Source: Flexilinea sp. (lineage in GTDB: Bacteria; Chloroflexota; Anaerolineae; Anaerolineales; Anaerolineaceae). From it: 64,000 nt of DNA. The stretch lies in the NCBI GenBank assembly GCA_017432685.1, contig JAFRIR010000132.1, positions 47,094 through 111,093 of the forward strand, read 5' to 3'. Shown piece after piece: positions 40,790 through 48,837 of the stretch; position 1 is the first letter of the stretch; each line of letters opens with the position of its first letter. The notes below the pieces were generated by a model that did no database searches, was not told where the DNA came from, and saw nothing but the letters and a program-made list of their open reading frames with translations. Made by a program: the position numbers and the translations under genes.

Positions 40790-41596
40790 CTAAAACAGCG
40801 AGTCGTATTGCACCTTCGGATAGACCTGCAGCTTGCCGCCGATGGTGGCGTCGAGAACCTCACGTCCGTCTGCTTTGTAGGCTTCCCGCGCCATGATATA
40901 GGCCCTCTCGGAGGTGTCCAGGTCCGGCAGCTGCCAGCGGAATCCCTTGCCGAAATAGCCTGCGTTGAAATGGTTCGGGTCATCGCCCTGGGAAACCACG
41001 GTCTCGTTCGGTTTGCCCTTGGTGGCAAAGCTGTGGTCGACCCCGATCAGGATCACCTGTTTGAAGCCGAGGAAATAGGCCGTCTGCAGCGCCATATAGG
41101 TCACGGTCGCGCCTTCCCACATGCGTTTGCGGATGTCTTTCTGGAAAATGGGACCGGTATAGGTCCCGTAAAGATAGTAAAGATTTTCCGAAGGGCGGAC
41201 CCATTTCTTATGGCGGAGGGAGACAAAGCGCGGCATAGTGAGTTTTTCGATGTCTTCATGGGTCTGCTCCGCGACCAGGTCATTTACGCACAGGTAATAG
41301 GAAGTCTCAAACCCCATCTCCGGAAAAGCCAGGTAAATGCGGTTCAGCCCGAAGGTATATTCATTCTTCAGCTTCGTCAGGTCAGTCTGTTTGAGGCTCG
41401 GACCGTTGCCGATGATGAAGCAGCGTTCTCCCTTGTGCTTGTTCTGCAGAGCGCCCAGTTTTTCGATGGTGTCCTTCCGTTCCGGGCTCCAATACGCGTC
41501 CGGGATGTCCTTCAGTCGTTTTGTGCCATCCACAACATTCCGGGCTGTGTTCAAAACCGGTTCCGGCGTTAATTTTTTTATCGTGTCTTTCAGCAT
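40790..41596 (-). CDS. DUF115-like (MptE/Maf-type) glycan protein
   Basis: This 268-residue protein contains CFIIGNGPSLKQTDLTKLKN and QTAYFLGFKQVILIGVDHSF, the signature of the DUF115/6-hydroxymethylpterin-pyrophosphokinase-like family. The family includes the Maf flagellin glycosyltransferases that use nonulosonic acids. In this locus, transfer or recognition of an activated nonulosonate is a reasonable inference. AGGA lies before the ATG. Confidence 0.78.
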   Translation of the reverse strand: MLKDTIKKLTPEPVLNTARNVVDGTKRLKDIPDAYWSPERKDTIEKLGALQNKHKGERCFIIGNGPSLKQTDLTKLKNEYTFGLNRIYLAFPEMGFETSYYLCVNDLVAEQTHEDIEKLTMPRFVSLRHKKWVRPSENLYYLYGTYTGPIFQKDIRKRMWEGATVTYMALQTAYFLGFKQVILIGVDHSFATKGKPNETVVSQGDDPNHFNAGYFGKGFRWQLPDLDTSERAYIMAREAYKADGREVLDATIGGKLQVYPKVQYDSLF

Positions 41597-41627
41597 GATC
41601 TTTATTTCCTGATGATATAGTGGCCAT

Positions 41628-41716
41628 GGTCGGTGGCCAGTGGACGGTGGTCGGTGGTCAGTGGTCGGTGGTCAGTGGTCGGCAACCACCAACCAGCAAC
41701 CAGTAACCAGTAACTA
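41628..41716. repeat. heptamer array A7, about 12 units
   Basis: On the plus strand it starts with GGTCGGT, GGCCAGT, GGACGGT, GGTCGGT, GGTCAGT, GGTCGGT, GGTCAGT, GGTCGGC. It then shifts to AACCACC, AACCAGC, AACCAGT, AACCAGT, AACTAAT, AACTCTT. The 7-bp phase is kept across the change of unit. The last units overlap the stop of the dehydrogenase at 41714. Confidence 0.92.
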
Positions 41717-42691
41717 ATAACTCTTCCTGACCTCGTCGAAATCGTCATGCGGGATGTCCAGGCCGATCAGAAGATTCTTGATCGTGTTCCAATGAACCCG
41801 TTCGCAGGCGGTCGGACTGTAATTGCAGTTATGCGGGGCAATCAGGACGTTTGGCATGGAGCGCAGCGGGGAGTCCATCGGCAGCGGTTCTGTTTCGAAG
41901 ACATCCATCGCTGCTCCGGCAATCTTCCCTGCGGTCAGCGCTTCTGCCAGCGCTTTTTCATCGACGACCGGACCGCGGGAGGTGTTGATGAGTACGGCGG
42001 TCGGCTTCATCATGGCAAGGGTCTTTTCATTGATCAGGTGACGGGATGTCGGGTTCAGGTCCGTATGGCAGGTGACGAAATCGGATTCACGCAGCAGCTG
42101 TTCGAGCGGAACCTGCTCGATGTGGTTTTCGATCAGGAAGTCCGGTTTGACCGGGACGATATCGTTCACCAGAATGCGGGTGCCGAAGGGACGGATGCGG
42201 CGGGCGACAGCCTGGCCGATGTTGCCGCAGCCGATGATGCCGACAGTGGTCTCGGAGAGGGTCGTGATGGCCGGTTTATCCCACTTGCCCTCGTGCATGG
42301 TGCGGTCCATAAAGGGCAGGGAGCGGGCGAAGCTCAGCATGTAACCGATGGCGGTCTCGGAAACCGGGATGGTGAAGGCGTTGAGCGTGTTGCCGATCAT
42401 CACGCCGAATTTTTTACAGGCTTCCTTGTCGATAGCGTCAATGCCGGTGCCCCATTTGGAGACGACCTTCAGACGCGGGGAGCAGGCCTCGATCACGCGG
42501 GCGCTGTATTCATCATCGCCGCAGATGGTGCCGTCAAACTGACCGGCATATTTGATAATGTCATCTTCCAGTAACTTTTGTTTCACATCGGGGACGATCA
42601 TCTCGATCCCGTAGTGGCCTTCCAGCACTTTGCGGAAGCGATCTACGGATGTCATCATGTAAGGCGCGGAAAAAATAATTGTCTTTTTCAT
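41714..42691 (-). CDS. D-2-hydroxyacid dehydrogenase (phosphoglycerate dehydrogenase-like)
   Basis: This 325-residue enzyme has the NAD site VGIIGCGNIGQAVARRI, the catalytic arginine in INTSRGPVVDE and the catalytic histidine near APHNCNYS. There is no ACT domain, so serine-type feedback is unlikely. Its place in the nonulosonate locus suggests oxidation of a hydroxy acid or sugar acid precursor rather than serine synthesis. AGGAATGAA lies before the ATG. Confidence 0.85.
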   Translation of the reverse strand: MKKTIIFSAPYMMTSVDRFRKVLEGHYGIEMIVPDVKQKLLEDDIIKYAGQFDGTICGDDEYSARVIEACSPRLKVVSKWGTGIDAIDKEACKKFGVMIGNTLNAFTIPVSETAIGYMLSFARSLPFMDRTMHEGKWDKPAITTLSETTVGIIGCGNIGQAVARRIRPFGTRILVNDIVPVKPDFLIENHIEQVPLEQLLRESDFVTCHTDLNPTSRHLINEKTLAMMKPTAVLINTSRGPVVDEKALAEALTAGKIAGAAMDVFETEPLPMDSPLRSMPNVLIAPHNCNYSPTACERVHWNTIKNLLIGLDIPHDDFDEVRKSY

Positions 42692-42709
42692 TTCATTCCT
42701 TTATAAACT

Positions 42710-42775
42710 GCGCATCAAGGATACAGCCCTGCTGTGCGGGCTTCGCCGCAGCATCAGAGCAGTCTCCCTGTGCTT
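42710..42775. repeat. hairpin element R3
   Basis: This copy of the hairpin family has the apical stem CTGCTGTGCGG / CCGCAGCATCAG and a GGCTTCG-type loop. It lies in the gap between the dehydrogenase and cytidylyltransferase genes. Confidence 0.85.
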
Positions 42776-42825
42776 TAATCGAAGTGTCAGTGTGAACTGT
42801 CTTCACAGGCAAATCCTTTGATTAA

Positions 42826-42877
42826 CAACAAGAAACCAGCAACTAACAACTAATAACTAACAACTAACAGCTAACGG
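42826..42877. repeat. heptamer array A8 (unit AACTAAC / AGTTGTT)
   Basis: AACAAGA, AACCAGC, AACTAAC, AACTAAT, AACTAAC, AACTAAC, AGCTAAC follow in strict 7-bp phase. The array includes the stop of the cytidylyltransferase gene at 42871. Confidence 0.9.
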
Positions 42878-43533
42878 CTGAGCTTCATCATCAGCTCGGT
42901 CACGGCAAATTCAAATTCATCGTCAATGTCCTGCGCTTCACGGGCAGGGATCGGGAACAGCAGAGGGCGGTCACCGATGCGGGTGTGTTTTTTCTCCAAC
43001 ACCTCCCGGGTGAAGATGTAGAGGCAGGAGTTCTCTTCATAAATTGGGGGCAGGTCCTGGGTGCGCAGCAGAATATTCTGGTTGTGGTTGATGGGACGGG
43101 CCAGCTGATCCCAGTAGCGTTTTTTGACCTCTGTCACCGAAAACAGCGAATCATAAAGATAGGACTTTTCCTGCAGTGCGCGGATGGCGGTGGAAATCGT
43201 GGATGCTTTCAGCAGCGGGTTGGTGCTGTGGGTCTGCAGGTAATAATCAGCTTTGATTTGAGAGGTGTCGTACATCAGGATCTCATTCATCGGCACGTCA
43301 TCGGCCCGCAGTTCTTCCGGACGCAGCAGGGCTTGGACCTGCGGGAAGTCCTTTGCAAGTCCCTTGATCACCACCGGGCTGTCGGTATCTACCACCACCT
43401 GATCGATCTCCGGCACGTTCAGCAGCGCTTCCATGATCCAATGGTAAAGCGGCTTGCCGTTCATCAGACGGTAATTTTTTCCTTCCACGCGCACCGAGTG
43501 GTGCCGCATCGGTACGAAAGCTGCGATCTTCAT
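42871..43533 (-). CDS. CMP-nonulosonate cytidylyltransferase-like protein
   Basis: This 220-residue nucleotidyltransferase of the CMP-sialate/CMP-KDO synthetase family has VPMRHHSVRVEGKNYRLMNG, a variant of the R-x-x-S-x-R-x-x-x-K-N CTP-binding loop. VVVDTDSPVVIK and TQDLPPIYEENSCLYIF follow. It lacks the canonical RGGSKG of the second enzyme at 46246, so it may activate a different acid sugar. I start at 43533 (GGAG six bases before). Its 3' end lies in heptamer array A8. Confidence 0.85.
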   Translation of the reverse strand: MKIAAFVPMRHHSVRVEGKNYRLMNGKPLYHWIMEALLNVPEIDQVVVDTDSPVVIKGLAKDFPQVQALLRPEELRADDVPMNEILMYDTSQIKADYYLQTHSTNPLLKASTISTAIRALQEKSYLYDSLFSVTEVKKRYWDQLARPINHNQNILLRTQDLPPIYEENSCLYIFTREVLEKKHTRIGDRPLLFPIPAREAQDIDDEFEFAVTELMMKLSR

Positions 43534-43551
43534 AAACTTCTCCGATTCATT

Positions 43552-43619
43552 GCGCATCACGGAATACAGCCCTGCCGTGCGGGCTTCGCCGCAGCATCAG
43601 GGCAGTCTCCGTGTGCTTC
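43552..43619. repeat. hairpin element R4
   Basis: This copy has the apical stem CTGCCGTGCGG / CCGCAGCATCAGGG. It is transcribed within the operon, between the start of the cytidylyltransferase gene and the stop of the next gene upstream, immediately beside heptamer array A9. Confidence 0.85.
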
Positions 43620-43655
43620 CTTCTTTTCTTATTTCTTATTTTTCTCTTCGTCCGG
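43618..43655. repeat. heptamer array A9 (unit AATAAGA)
   Basis: CTTCTTT, TCTTATT, TCTTATT, TTTCTCT in 7-bp phase follow the hairpin. On the minus strand they include the last codons and stop of the gene at 43629. Confidence 0.75.
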
Positions 43656-45257
43656 CAGCACAAACGCTTTCCCTTCAAGGATCCCCTCATGGATCACCTT
43701 CAGGTTGATGTCGTTTTCCGGGTCCAATGCTTCCGGCGGGAATTTTTTGATCTTTACATAGCCTTTCCAGGTCTCATCGGGTGCGATGAATGGTTCAAAG
43801 GAAAGGGCGGTGTGGAAGAATTGGTAATACATAAAGCGGCGGGCGGTCAGCCGGAAGGATTCCGGGACCGTGATCTCAGCCGCATTCAGCAGTTCCTCAC
43901 ACTTTTCCAAATATTCCGGGATCGTCTTCGGGAACCAGCAAAGCGGCACCTGTGTGTAGCGGGACCGTCCGGCGCTAAGGACCCCGGCGCCCATGATGGC
44001 TGCCTCCAGACCGATAGTGGAATTGTAGACCATGGTGAACTTGGAGGTCTGGATCAGCTCGTAGGAACTGATGTATTCTTCCGGCGGGACGTACATCACG
44101 TTGGGCTGCCAGGTGAGCTGGTTTTTCTTTACCCAATCCGTGACAGTCTCGTGGCTTTCCTTCCCGGGACGGGTTTCATCCGGGTGGGCCCGGATCACGA
44201 AGAGGGTATCAACATGATTTTCGATGATCCGTTTGACTTCATCCAGCCAGGCAAACATATCATCGAATACCACGTTGGCGTGTTTTTGACTGGTGTCAAA
44301 AATCACGTTCGTGAACACCGGGACGATCTGGCGGAAGGTGCGGGCCTTTTCCCAGAATTCCGGCGGCAGGGCTTTCATCTCCGGCCAGAACTGCACACCG
44401 GCGGTAGAGAAGGTGCCTTTCATGCGTTTGGAGAGATAGTCGTCCAGTTTCGCATCCCGTTCCGGGGTCATTTCAAAATCATCCGGCAGATCTATGGGAC
44501 AGGCTGTGGCTTCCCCTTCGGTGAAGATGGCGGTGTTCGGCATCAGACCGATTTCATGGGTGAAAGTCGGGATGCCCCGGGATTTACCCAGCCACTTGAC
44601 GACGGCTTCCGGATATTGCAGACCGTTGAAGACCACTACAGCACGGGGGTTCAGTTCATCCATCAGGCGTTTTGCCTGCACATATGTGCTCCAGGCAGAG
44701 CGGATGAAAGAGCGCTGCAGGCTCACAGCTTCGGGGTCACCGTCCAGGTGATGTTTGCGCAGGATCCAGCGCAGTGAAGGCAGAGTCAGCTCACCCAGCG
44801 GGACGCCCTCGTGGACATAGGCGGAAAGCCCGGCATGATCCAGGCCTTCCACGTCATTGGCGACTTCGTTGTCCTGTTCATAACCGAATACGGTGTGCGG
44901 CAGTCCGTCATACATCTCCCGGGAGAGCTCCATACAGCCGGAACAAAGTGATTCTCCGCCCCGTCCGACGGAGAGCAGGCAGGGTTTCAACCCCCTTCCG
45001 CAGCTGATGAAGTGGACGGGCACGTCAGAATAACGCAGGGAGGAAGCAGCGATCCAGGCAAAAGCCGCATTCAAACTGGTGCGGTTGAGCCGGGTGGAGG
45101 CATTGAAAAACAGCGCCGGATGCTCTGAGCCGGAAAGCCGTGCAGCAGTGGCCCGGTTTACCCTTTGAAACCGGTGTGCATTGGCGGAATCCGTCAGCCC
45201 CATGGACGCGTGTTCCCGGAGAATGGTGAATATGGATCGTTGGTTCTGTTCTGCCAT
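43629..45257 (-). CDS. putative GT-B capsule-type glycan protein
   Basis: This 542-residue soluble protein has no clear family signature. The second half reads like a GT-B nucleotide-sugar domain: VDTLFVIRAHPDETRPGKES, FTMVYNSTIGLEAAIMGAGV, then RSRYTQVPL. These resemble capsule polysaccharide synthesis and CDP-glycerol transferases. The first half includes CGRGLKPCLLSVGRGGESLC with spaced cysteines. A glycosyl- or glycan-transferase role is inferred from this and from the position between nonulosonate synthesis genes. The ribosome site is weak. The C-terminus lies in array A9. Confidence 0.6.
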   Translation of the reverse strand: MAEQNQRSIFTILREHASMGLTDSANAHRFQRVNRATAARLSGSEHPALFFNASTRLNRTSLNAAFAWIAASSLRYSDVPVHFISCGRGLKPCLLSVGRGGESLCSGCMELSREMYDGLPHTVFGYEQDNEVANDVEGLDHAGLSAYVHEGVPLGELTLPSLRWILRKHHLDGDPEAVSLQRSFIRSAWSTYVQAKRLMDELNPRAVVVFNGLQYPEAVVKWLGKSRGIPTFTHEIGLMPNTAIFTEGEATACPIDLPDDFEMTPERDAKLDDYLSKRMKGTFSTAGVQFWPEMKALPPEFWEKARTFRQIVPVFTNVIFDTSQKHANVVFDDMFAWLDEVKRIIENHVDTLFVIRAHPDETRPGKESHETVTDWVKKNQLTWQPNVMYVPPEEYISSYELIQTSKFTMVYNSTIGLEAAIMGAGVLSAGRSRYTQVPLCWFPKTIPEYLEKCEELLNAAEITVPESFRLTARRFMYYQFFHTALSFEPFIAPDETWKGYVKIKKFPPEALDPENDINLKVIHEGILEGKAFVLPDEEKNKK

Positions 45258-45264
45258 AACTTTA

Positions 45265-45350
45265 CAGGTATCAGGTATCAGGTTTCAGATATCAGATTTT
45301 AGCGTGATCTGCACATATCTGATCACTGGCCACTGATCACTGACCACTAT
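45265..45350. repeat. heptamer arrays A10
   Basis: Two arrays lie between genes. CAGGTAT, CAGGTAT, CAGGTTT, CAGATAT, CAGATTT runs at 45265-45299. GATCACTGGCC-type units (AGTGATC family) run at 45319-45350, touching the stop of the NeuB-like gene. Different unit sequences occur in one gap with the same period. Confidence 0.88.
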
Positions 45351-46219
45351 TTTACTCTTCTCAGTTTGTTCAGGCTCGGCAGTTCGGAATCATAAACTTT
45401 TTTGACGCCGTCACCGAGGGCCTGTTCGGTCACACGGATATATTTCACCAGCCGGGACATTCCGCCGGGTTCAACAGAGGCAGACTGGTCCGTGCCCCAC
45501 ATGGCACGGTCGAGCGTAAAATGACGTTCCACGATCGATGCACCGAGACCGACCGCTACCACGGAAGGGATCAGCCCGGTTTCATGGCCGGAATAGCCCA
45601 CCGGACAGTCAAATTCCTGTGCCAGTGTCTCCACCATGCGCAGGTTCAGTTCCTTCGGGTCGCAGGGATAAGCGCTGGTAGCATGAGTGATAGCCAGCCG
45701 GTCCATGTCGAAACGGGCGACTGATGCGCGGATCTGTTCCATGGTTGACATGCCTGTTGAAAGGATGATGGGACGTCCGGTGGCGTTCAGCTTATCCACC
45801 AGTCCTGTATCCGTCAGCGCTGCTGACGGCACTTTGTAAGCAACGGGATCAAACTGTTCCAGAAAGTCTACTGCCTCCTCATCCCAGGGGGAAGCAAACC
45901 AGTCGATATCCAGTTCTTTACAAAGCTTATCGATGCGTTCGTATTCAGCCTTCCCGAATTCCACGTGTTCCCGGTATTCCAGGTAGGTGATATAGCCCCA
46001 GGGGGTTTCACGCATTTTACCGCGTTCTTCCGGCGGGACACAGAGCAGCGGGGTGCGTTTTTGGAATTTGACCGCGCTGACACCGGCATTTTTCGCCGCA
46101 CGGATCATATCTTCTGCGATTTTGATGTCACCGTTGTGATTGATTCCGATCTCCGCGACGATATAGGTGGGATGACCCGCGCCGATCACGTGTTTTCCGA
46201 TTTTCAATTCTTTTGCCAT
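45347..46219 (-). CDS. N-acetylneuraminate synthase family protein without SAF domain
   Basis: This 290-residue NeuB-type TIM barrel condenses phosphoenolpyruvate with a six-carbon sugar to form a nine-carbon acid. VAEIGINHNGD, VKFQKRTP, FASPWDEEAV, YKVPSAALTDTG, GYSGHETG and VERHFTLDRAMWGTDQ are all present. The protein ends where the C-terminal antifreeze-like SAF domain would begin (usual length about 340-350), just before heptamer array A10. The product could be a sialic, legionaminic or related acid. Confidence 0.9.
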   Translation of the reverse strand: MAKELKIGKHVIGAGHPTYIVAEIGINHNGDIKIAEDMIRAAKNAGVSAVKFQKRTPLLCVPPEERGKMRETPWGYITYLEYREHVEFGKAEYERIDKLCKELDIDWFASPWDEEAVDFLEQFDPVAYKVPSAALTDTGLVDKLNATGRPIILSTGMSTMEQIRASVARFDMDRLAITHATSAYPCDPKELNLRMVETLAQEFDCPVGYSGHETGLIPSVVAVGLGASIVERHFTLDRAMWGTDQSASVEPGGMSRLVKYIRVTEQALGDGVKKVYDSELPSLNKLRRVK

Positions 46220-46221
46220 AA

Positions 46222-46256
46222 ACCTTATTTCTTATTTCTTATTTTTTATTTTTTTA
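46222..46256. repeat. heptamer array A11 (unit TAAGAAA)
   Basis: TAAAAAA, TAAGAAA, TAAGAAA, TAAGG on the minus strand start at the stop of the NeuA-HAD gene and end in the AAGG ribosome site of the NeuB-like gene. Confidence 0.88.
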
Positions 46257-47469
46257 ACAGCATATCGCACAATTCCCGGACAGCTCCCTCTCCGCCGTTG
46301 TAATGCAGCACAATGTCTGCTTCTTTTAATACTTCGGGGTTCGCGTCCGCGGGAACTACAGCGCATCCGACCAGCGGGAAGCATGGCAGGTCATTGATGT
46401 CATTACCGATATAGATCACGTTTTGCGGGTCTATCTCTTGTTCTTTCATGTAATTTACAAGAATATCGCCCTTTTTCAGCACACCGTGAATGCATTCCAG
46501 GTTGAGCTTTTTGCAGCGTGTCATGACCACCGGGTTGCGCTCTGTGGAAAGGACGATGATCTTCATGCCGCTCTCACGGAGCAGGCGAATTCCCATGCCG
46601 TCGGCACGGGAACAGCGAACACTTTCGATCCCGTTCTGGTCCACGATCACACAGTCGTCGGTCATCACGCCGTCAAAGTCCATCACCACCAGGTCGACCT
46701 TCTTCGGGATCCCGCGGCGGGCTTTGCCGGGCCAGACCATGTTCAGGCCGGCATGGGTCACCAGCCATTCGTAGCGCATCCAGTCAAAGGGGGTGTCGAT
46801 ATCGATGGTGTAGTTGGGGTCCAGGAAAAGCGGCAGGATGTTCTTCCCGCTCATGCTGTCCCCTGCCATGAAAGTCCGTTCCGGACGGATGGCGTCGATG
46901 TGACCGGTCTGCCAATAAACCGGCGGCAGCTTTTGGCGGGGAGCGTTGTAGGGCTCATCGATCCCTTCCACCTTGAGCAGTCCATGCATCAGCCCTGTTT
47001 CCGTGTCGACCCGCCACATCTTGTGCGGGTTTTCATCCGCGGGAACTACACCGCGGACGGAATCGGCTTCCGGATGATCCAGCAGCAAGCGGATGGCGTC
47101 ATCCACCATGCCCACCGGACGGGCGGGCGAGGTGGGGCGAAGCTGGACCACGATATCCGGCACATAACCTTCGTGTTCTTTCAGCCATTTCAGCGCGTGC
47201 TGGAAAACCGGCAGGTCCAGGGTGTTGTCCGCGGCAAATTCAGCCGGGCGCAGGAAGGGCGTCTGTGCGCCCCATTTGCGTGCAACGGCAGCGATCTCTT
47301 CATCGTCTGTAGAAACGATCACCCGGGTGGTCAGTTCGGACTGCAATCCGGCGGCGATCGAGTAGGCGATGAGCGGATAGCCGGCAAAAGGTTTGATGTT
47401 TTTGCGGGGGATTCCTTTGGATCCGCCCCGGGCGGGGATGATGGCCAGGACTTCAGGTTTTTTTACCAT
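46246..47469 (-). CDS. CMP-nonulosonate cytidylyltransferase fused to KdsC-like HAD phosphatase
   Basis: This 407-residue fusion opens with a NeuA-type cytidylyltransferase (LAIIPARGGSKGIPRKNIKP, QLRPTSPARP, QTGHIDAIRP), about residues 1-230. A haloacid-dehalogenase phosphatase of the KdsC type follows from about 257 to the end: VVMDFDGVMTDD with the nucleophile D264, RCSRADGMGIRLL, VIYIGNDINDLPC. It could dephosphorylate a nonulosonate 9-phosphate and then activate it with CTP. The start at 47469 overlaps the preceding SDR gene by 7 bases. The stop lies in array A11. Confidence 0.9.
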   Translation of the reverse strand: MVKKPEVLAIIPARGGSKGIPRKNIKPFAGYPLIAYSIAAGLQSELTTRVIVSTDDEEIAAVARKWGAQTPFLRPAEFAADNTLDLPVFQHALKWLKEHEGYVPDIVVQLRPTSPARPVGMVDDAIRLLLDHPEADSVRGVVPADENPHKMWRVDTETGLMHGLLKVEGIDEPYNAPRQKLPPVYWQTGHIDAIRPERTFMAGDSMSGKNILPLFLDPNYTIDIDTPFDWMRYEWLVTHAGLNMVWPGKARRGIPKKVDLVVMDFDGVMTDDCVIVDQNGIESVRCSRADGMGIRLLRESGMKIIVLSTERNPVVMTRCKKLNLECIHGVLKKGDILVNYMKEQEIDPQNVIYIGNDINDLPCFPLVGCAVVPADANPEVLKEADIVLHYNGGEGAVRELCDMLLKK

Positions 47470-48287
47470 GCTGTCCACCCGCCGTCTACGACCAGGTTGG
47501 CGCCGGTCATGTATGTGGAAGCATCGGAGGCCAGGAACAGGATCGCTCCGTTCATCTCATCCTGATGTGCCATACGTCCCATCACGGTGCGATAGGAATA
47601 GTGCGCTACGAACTCATCGTCGTTGTTGTTGAAAACACCGCCCGGGGTCAGCGCGTTGGCGCGGATGCCGGTCCCGGCGTAATAGGTTGCCAGATATCGG
47701 GTCAGTCCCAGCACCCCGGCTTTGGTTACCGAATAGTAGACCGGTTTATATTGGCGGTTGTTCGGATCCTGACCTTCTTTTTCATAAATACGCTGGTCCG
47801 GACCGGCAAGGCCGTAGGTGGAGCAGATGTTGATGATGACGCCGTGATTTTGCTTTTTCATTGGTTTCACTGCTGCCTGAGCGCAAAGGAAGAGCCCGGT
47901 GAGGTTCACATCGACAGCAGCGCGCCACTGATCCAGCGGATAATCTTCAAAGTTATTGGTGTTGCGGGCATGAGTGGCGTCAAATTTCGGGTCCATGGCT
48001 GCACTGCAGATCAGCGCATCCAGCCGTCCGGTTTTTTCCACCGCAAAATCGGCCATCGCCTGCGTGGAAGCCGGATCGGTCACATCCAGACGGAAGGGCA
48101 GGCACTTGCCGCCATCCGCACGGGCAGCTTCGGCGGCTTTTTCAGCCAGTTCCATGTTCAGGTCGGCCACGATCACGTCCGCTCCGGCCTGCGCCAGGGT
48201 TTTTGCAAACTGGCTGCCCAGCAGTCCTGCACCGGTCACAACGGCTGTCTGGCCGTTCATTTTAAATTTGTCGAAAATCTCGTTCAT
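47463..48287 (-). CDS. short-chain dehydrogenase/reductase of the glycan locus
   Basis: This 274-residue SDR has AVVTGAGLLGSQFAKTLAQA and the LICSAAMD segment in place of the usual N-A-G motif. NICSTYGLAGPDQ carries the serine, and YSVTKAGVLG the Tyr and Lys. It is the first gene of the nonulosonate operon and probably modifies the sugar precursor. I start at 48287 with GAGG six bases before. It overlaps the NeuA-HAD gene. Confidence 0.88.
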   Translation of the reverse strand: MNEIFDKFKMNGQTAVVTGAGLLGSQFAKTLAQAGADVIVADLNMELAEKAAEAARADGGKCLPFRLDVTDPASTQAMADFAVEKTGRLDALICSAAMDPKFDATHARNTNNFEDYPLDQWRAAVDVNLTGLFLCAQAAVKPMKKQNHGVIINICSTYGLAGPDQRIYEKEGQDPNNRQYKPVYYSVTKAGVLGLTRYLATYYAGTGIRANALTPGGVFNNNDDEFVAHYSYRTVMGRMAHQDEMNGAILFLASDASTYMTGANLVVDGGWTAW

Positions 48288-48311
48288 CAATTCCTCATTC
48301 ATTATTCACAA

Positions 48312-48473
48312 GGGAACCTCTAAAAATTCTTGAAATTATATCCTCATTCACAGTTTGTTTGTTATGGCGCGGGATTCTAATGGATTTGTATTCGGGATAT
48401 AATCTCCCCGCGCCATGGTTTCCGGGGGCTATGCAGCCCCCATACCCCCGCTGATGAGTTTTTGGAGGTTCCC
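48312..48473. mobile_element. MITE-like element, 162 bp, ACAA target duplication
   Basis: The ends GGGAACCTCTAAAAATTC and GAGTTTTTGGAGGTTCCC are bounded by ACAA at 48308-48311 and 48474-48477. The inside carries the nested GGCGCGGG / CCCGCGCC repeat and the GCAGCCCCCATACCCCCGC string. It sits in the leader of the glycan operon, 24 bases upstream of the first start codon. Confidence 0.88.
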
Positions 48474-48526
48474 ACAATTATTCATAATGCTATTATATAC
48501 GGATTTCAGGGGCAGGAGTGGAAATT

Positions 48527-48627
48527 AAGAGTTAAGAATTAAGAAGTAAGAATGAAGAAGGAAGCACACGGGGACGGTTATTGTGCTGCGGCGAAGCCCG
48601 CACACAAGAACTGTCACCCTGTGCGCG
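48527..48627. repeat. heptamer array A12 joined to hairpin element R6
   Basis: TTAAGAG, TTAAGAA, TTAAGAA, GTAAGAA, TGAAGAA (48527-48561) run directly into an inverted copy of the hairpin family (48561-48627). Read on the other strand its apical stem is CTTGTGTGCGG / CCGCAGCACAA. Confidence 0.8.
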
Positions 48628-48679
48628 GCATAGACGAAAATTAAGTATTTAACTAAAATGACAAATATCATATATTTCG

Positions 48680-48836
48680 TATAACTATAAACACCTATAA
48701 GAAAATAAACCGAAAATTGGCAGAAAAGTGTGATATAGTAAAGCCAGACAAGGCTTTCAGGAGGGGGTAAGTTGAAAGTCTTTGGTTCCGAAAGAGCCAA
48801 AAGAAGCAGGGCACCTTATCAGGGCGCCCTGTTTTA
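48680..48836 (+). ncRNA. candidate small RNA of unknown family
   Basis: ATGACA (48658-48663) and TATAAC (48680-48685) are 16 bases apart. A terminator CAGGGCACC...GGCGCCCTG with TTTT ends at about 48836. The transcript of about 140 nt has an AAAGCC-AGACA-GGCTTT hairpin and an AGGAGGGGG tract before a short TTG-initiated frame of 21 codons. No plus-strand gene follows, so this may be an sRNA or a tiny peptide gene. Confidence 0.35.
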
Positions 48837-48837
48837 A

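Noticed and set aside
41628..41716. CRISPR-like array
   Set aside because: The 7-bp units have no spacers and no cas genes are present; it is a tandem heptamer array.
42871..43533. KDO cytidylyltransferase (kdsB)
   Set aside because: The CTP-binding loop and neighbours fit the acylneuraminate group, and there are no lipopolysaccharide genes in the window.
46423..47565. 380-codon plus-strand open frame
   Set aside because: It lies wholly opposite the cytidylyltransferase-HAD gene, has no family motif or ribosome site, and arises from the codon bias of the real gene. The same applies to other long antisense frames such as 50207-51862, 43611-44777 and 24810-26108.
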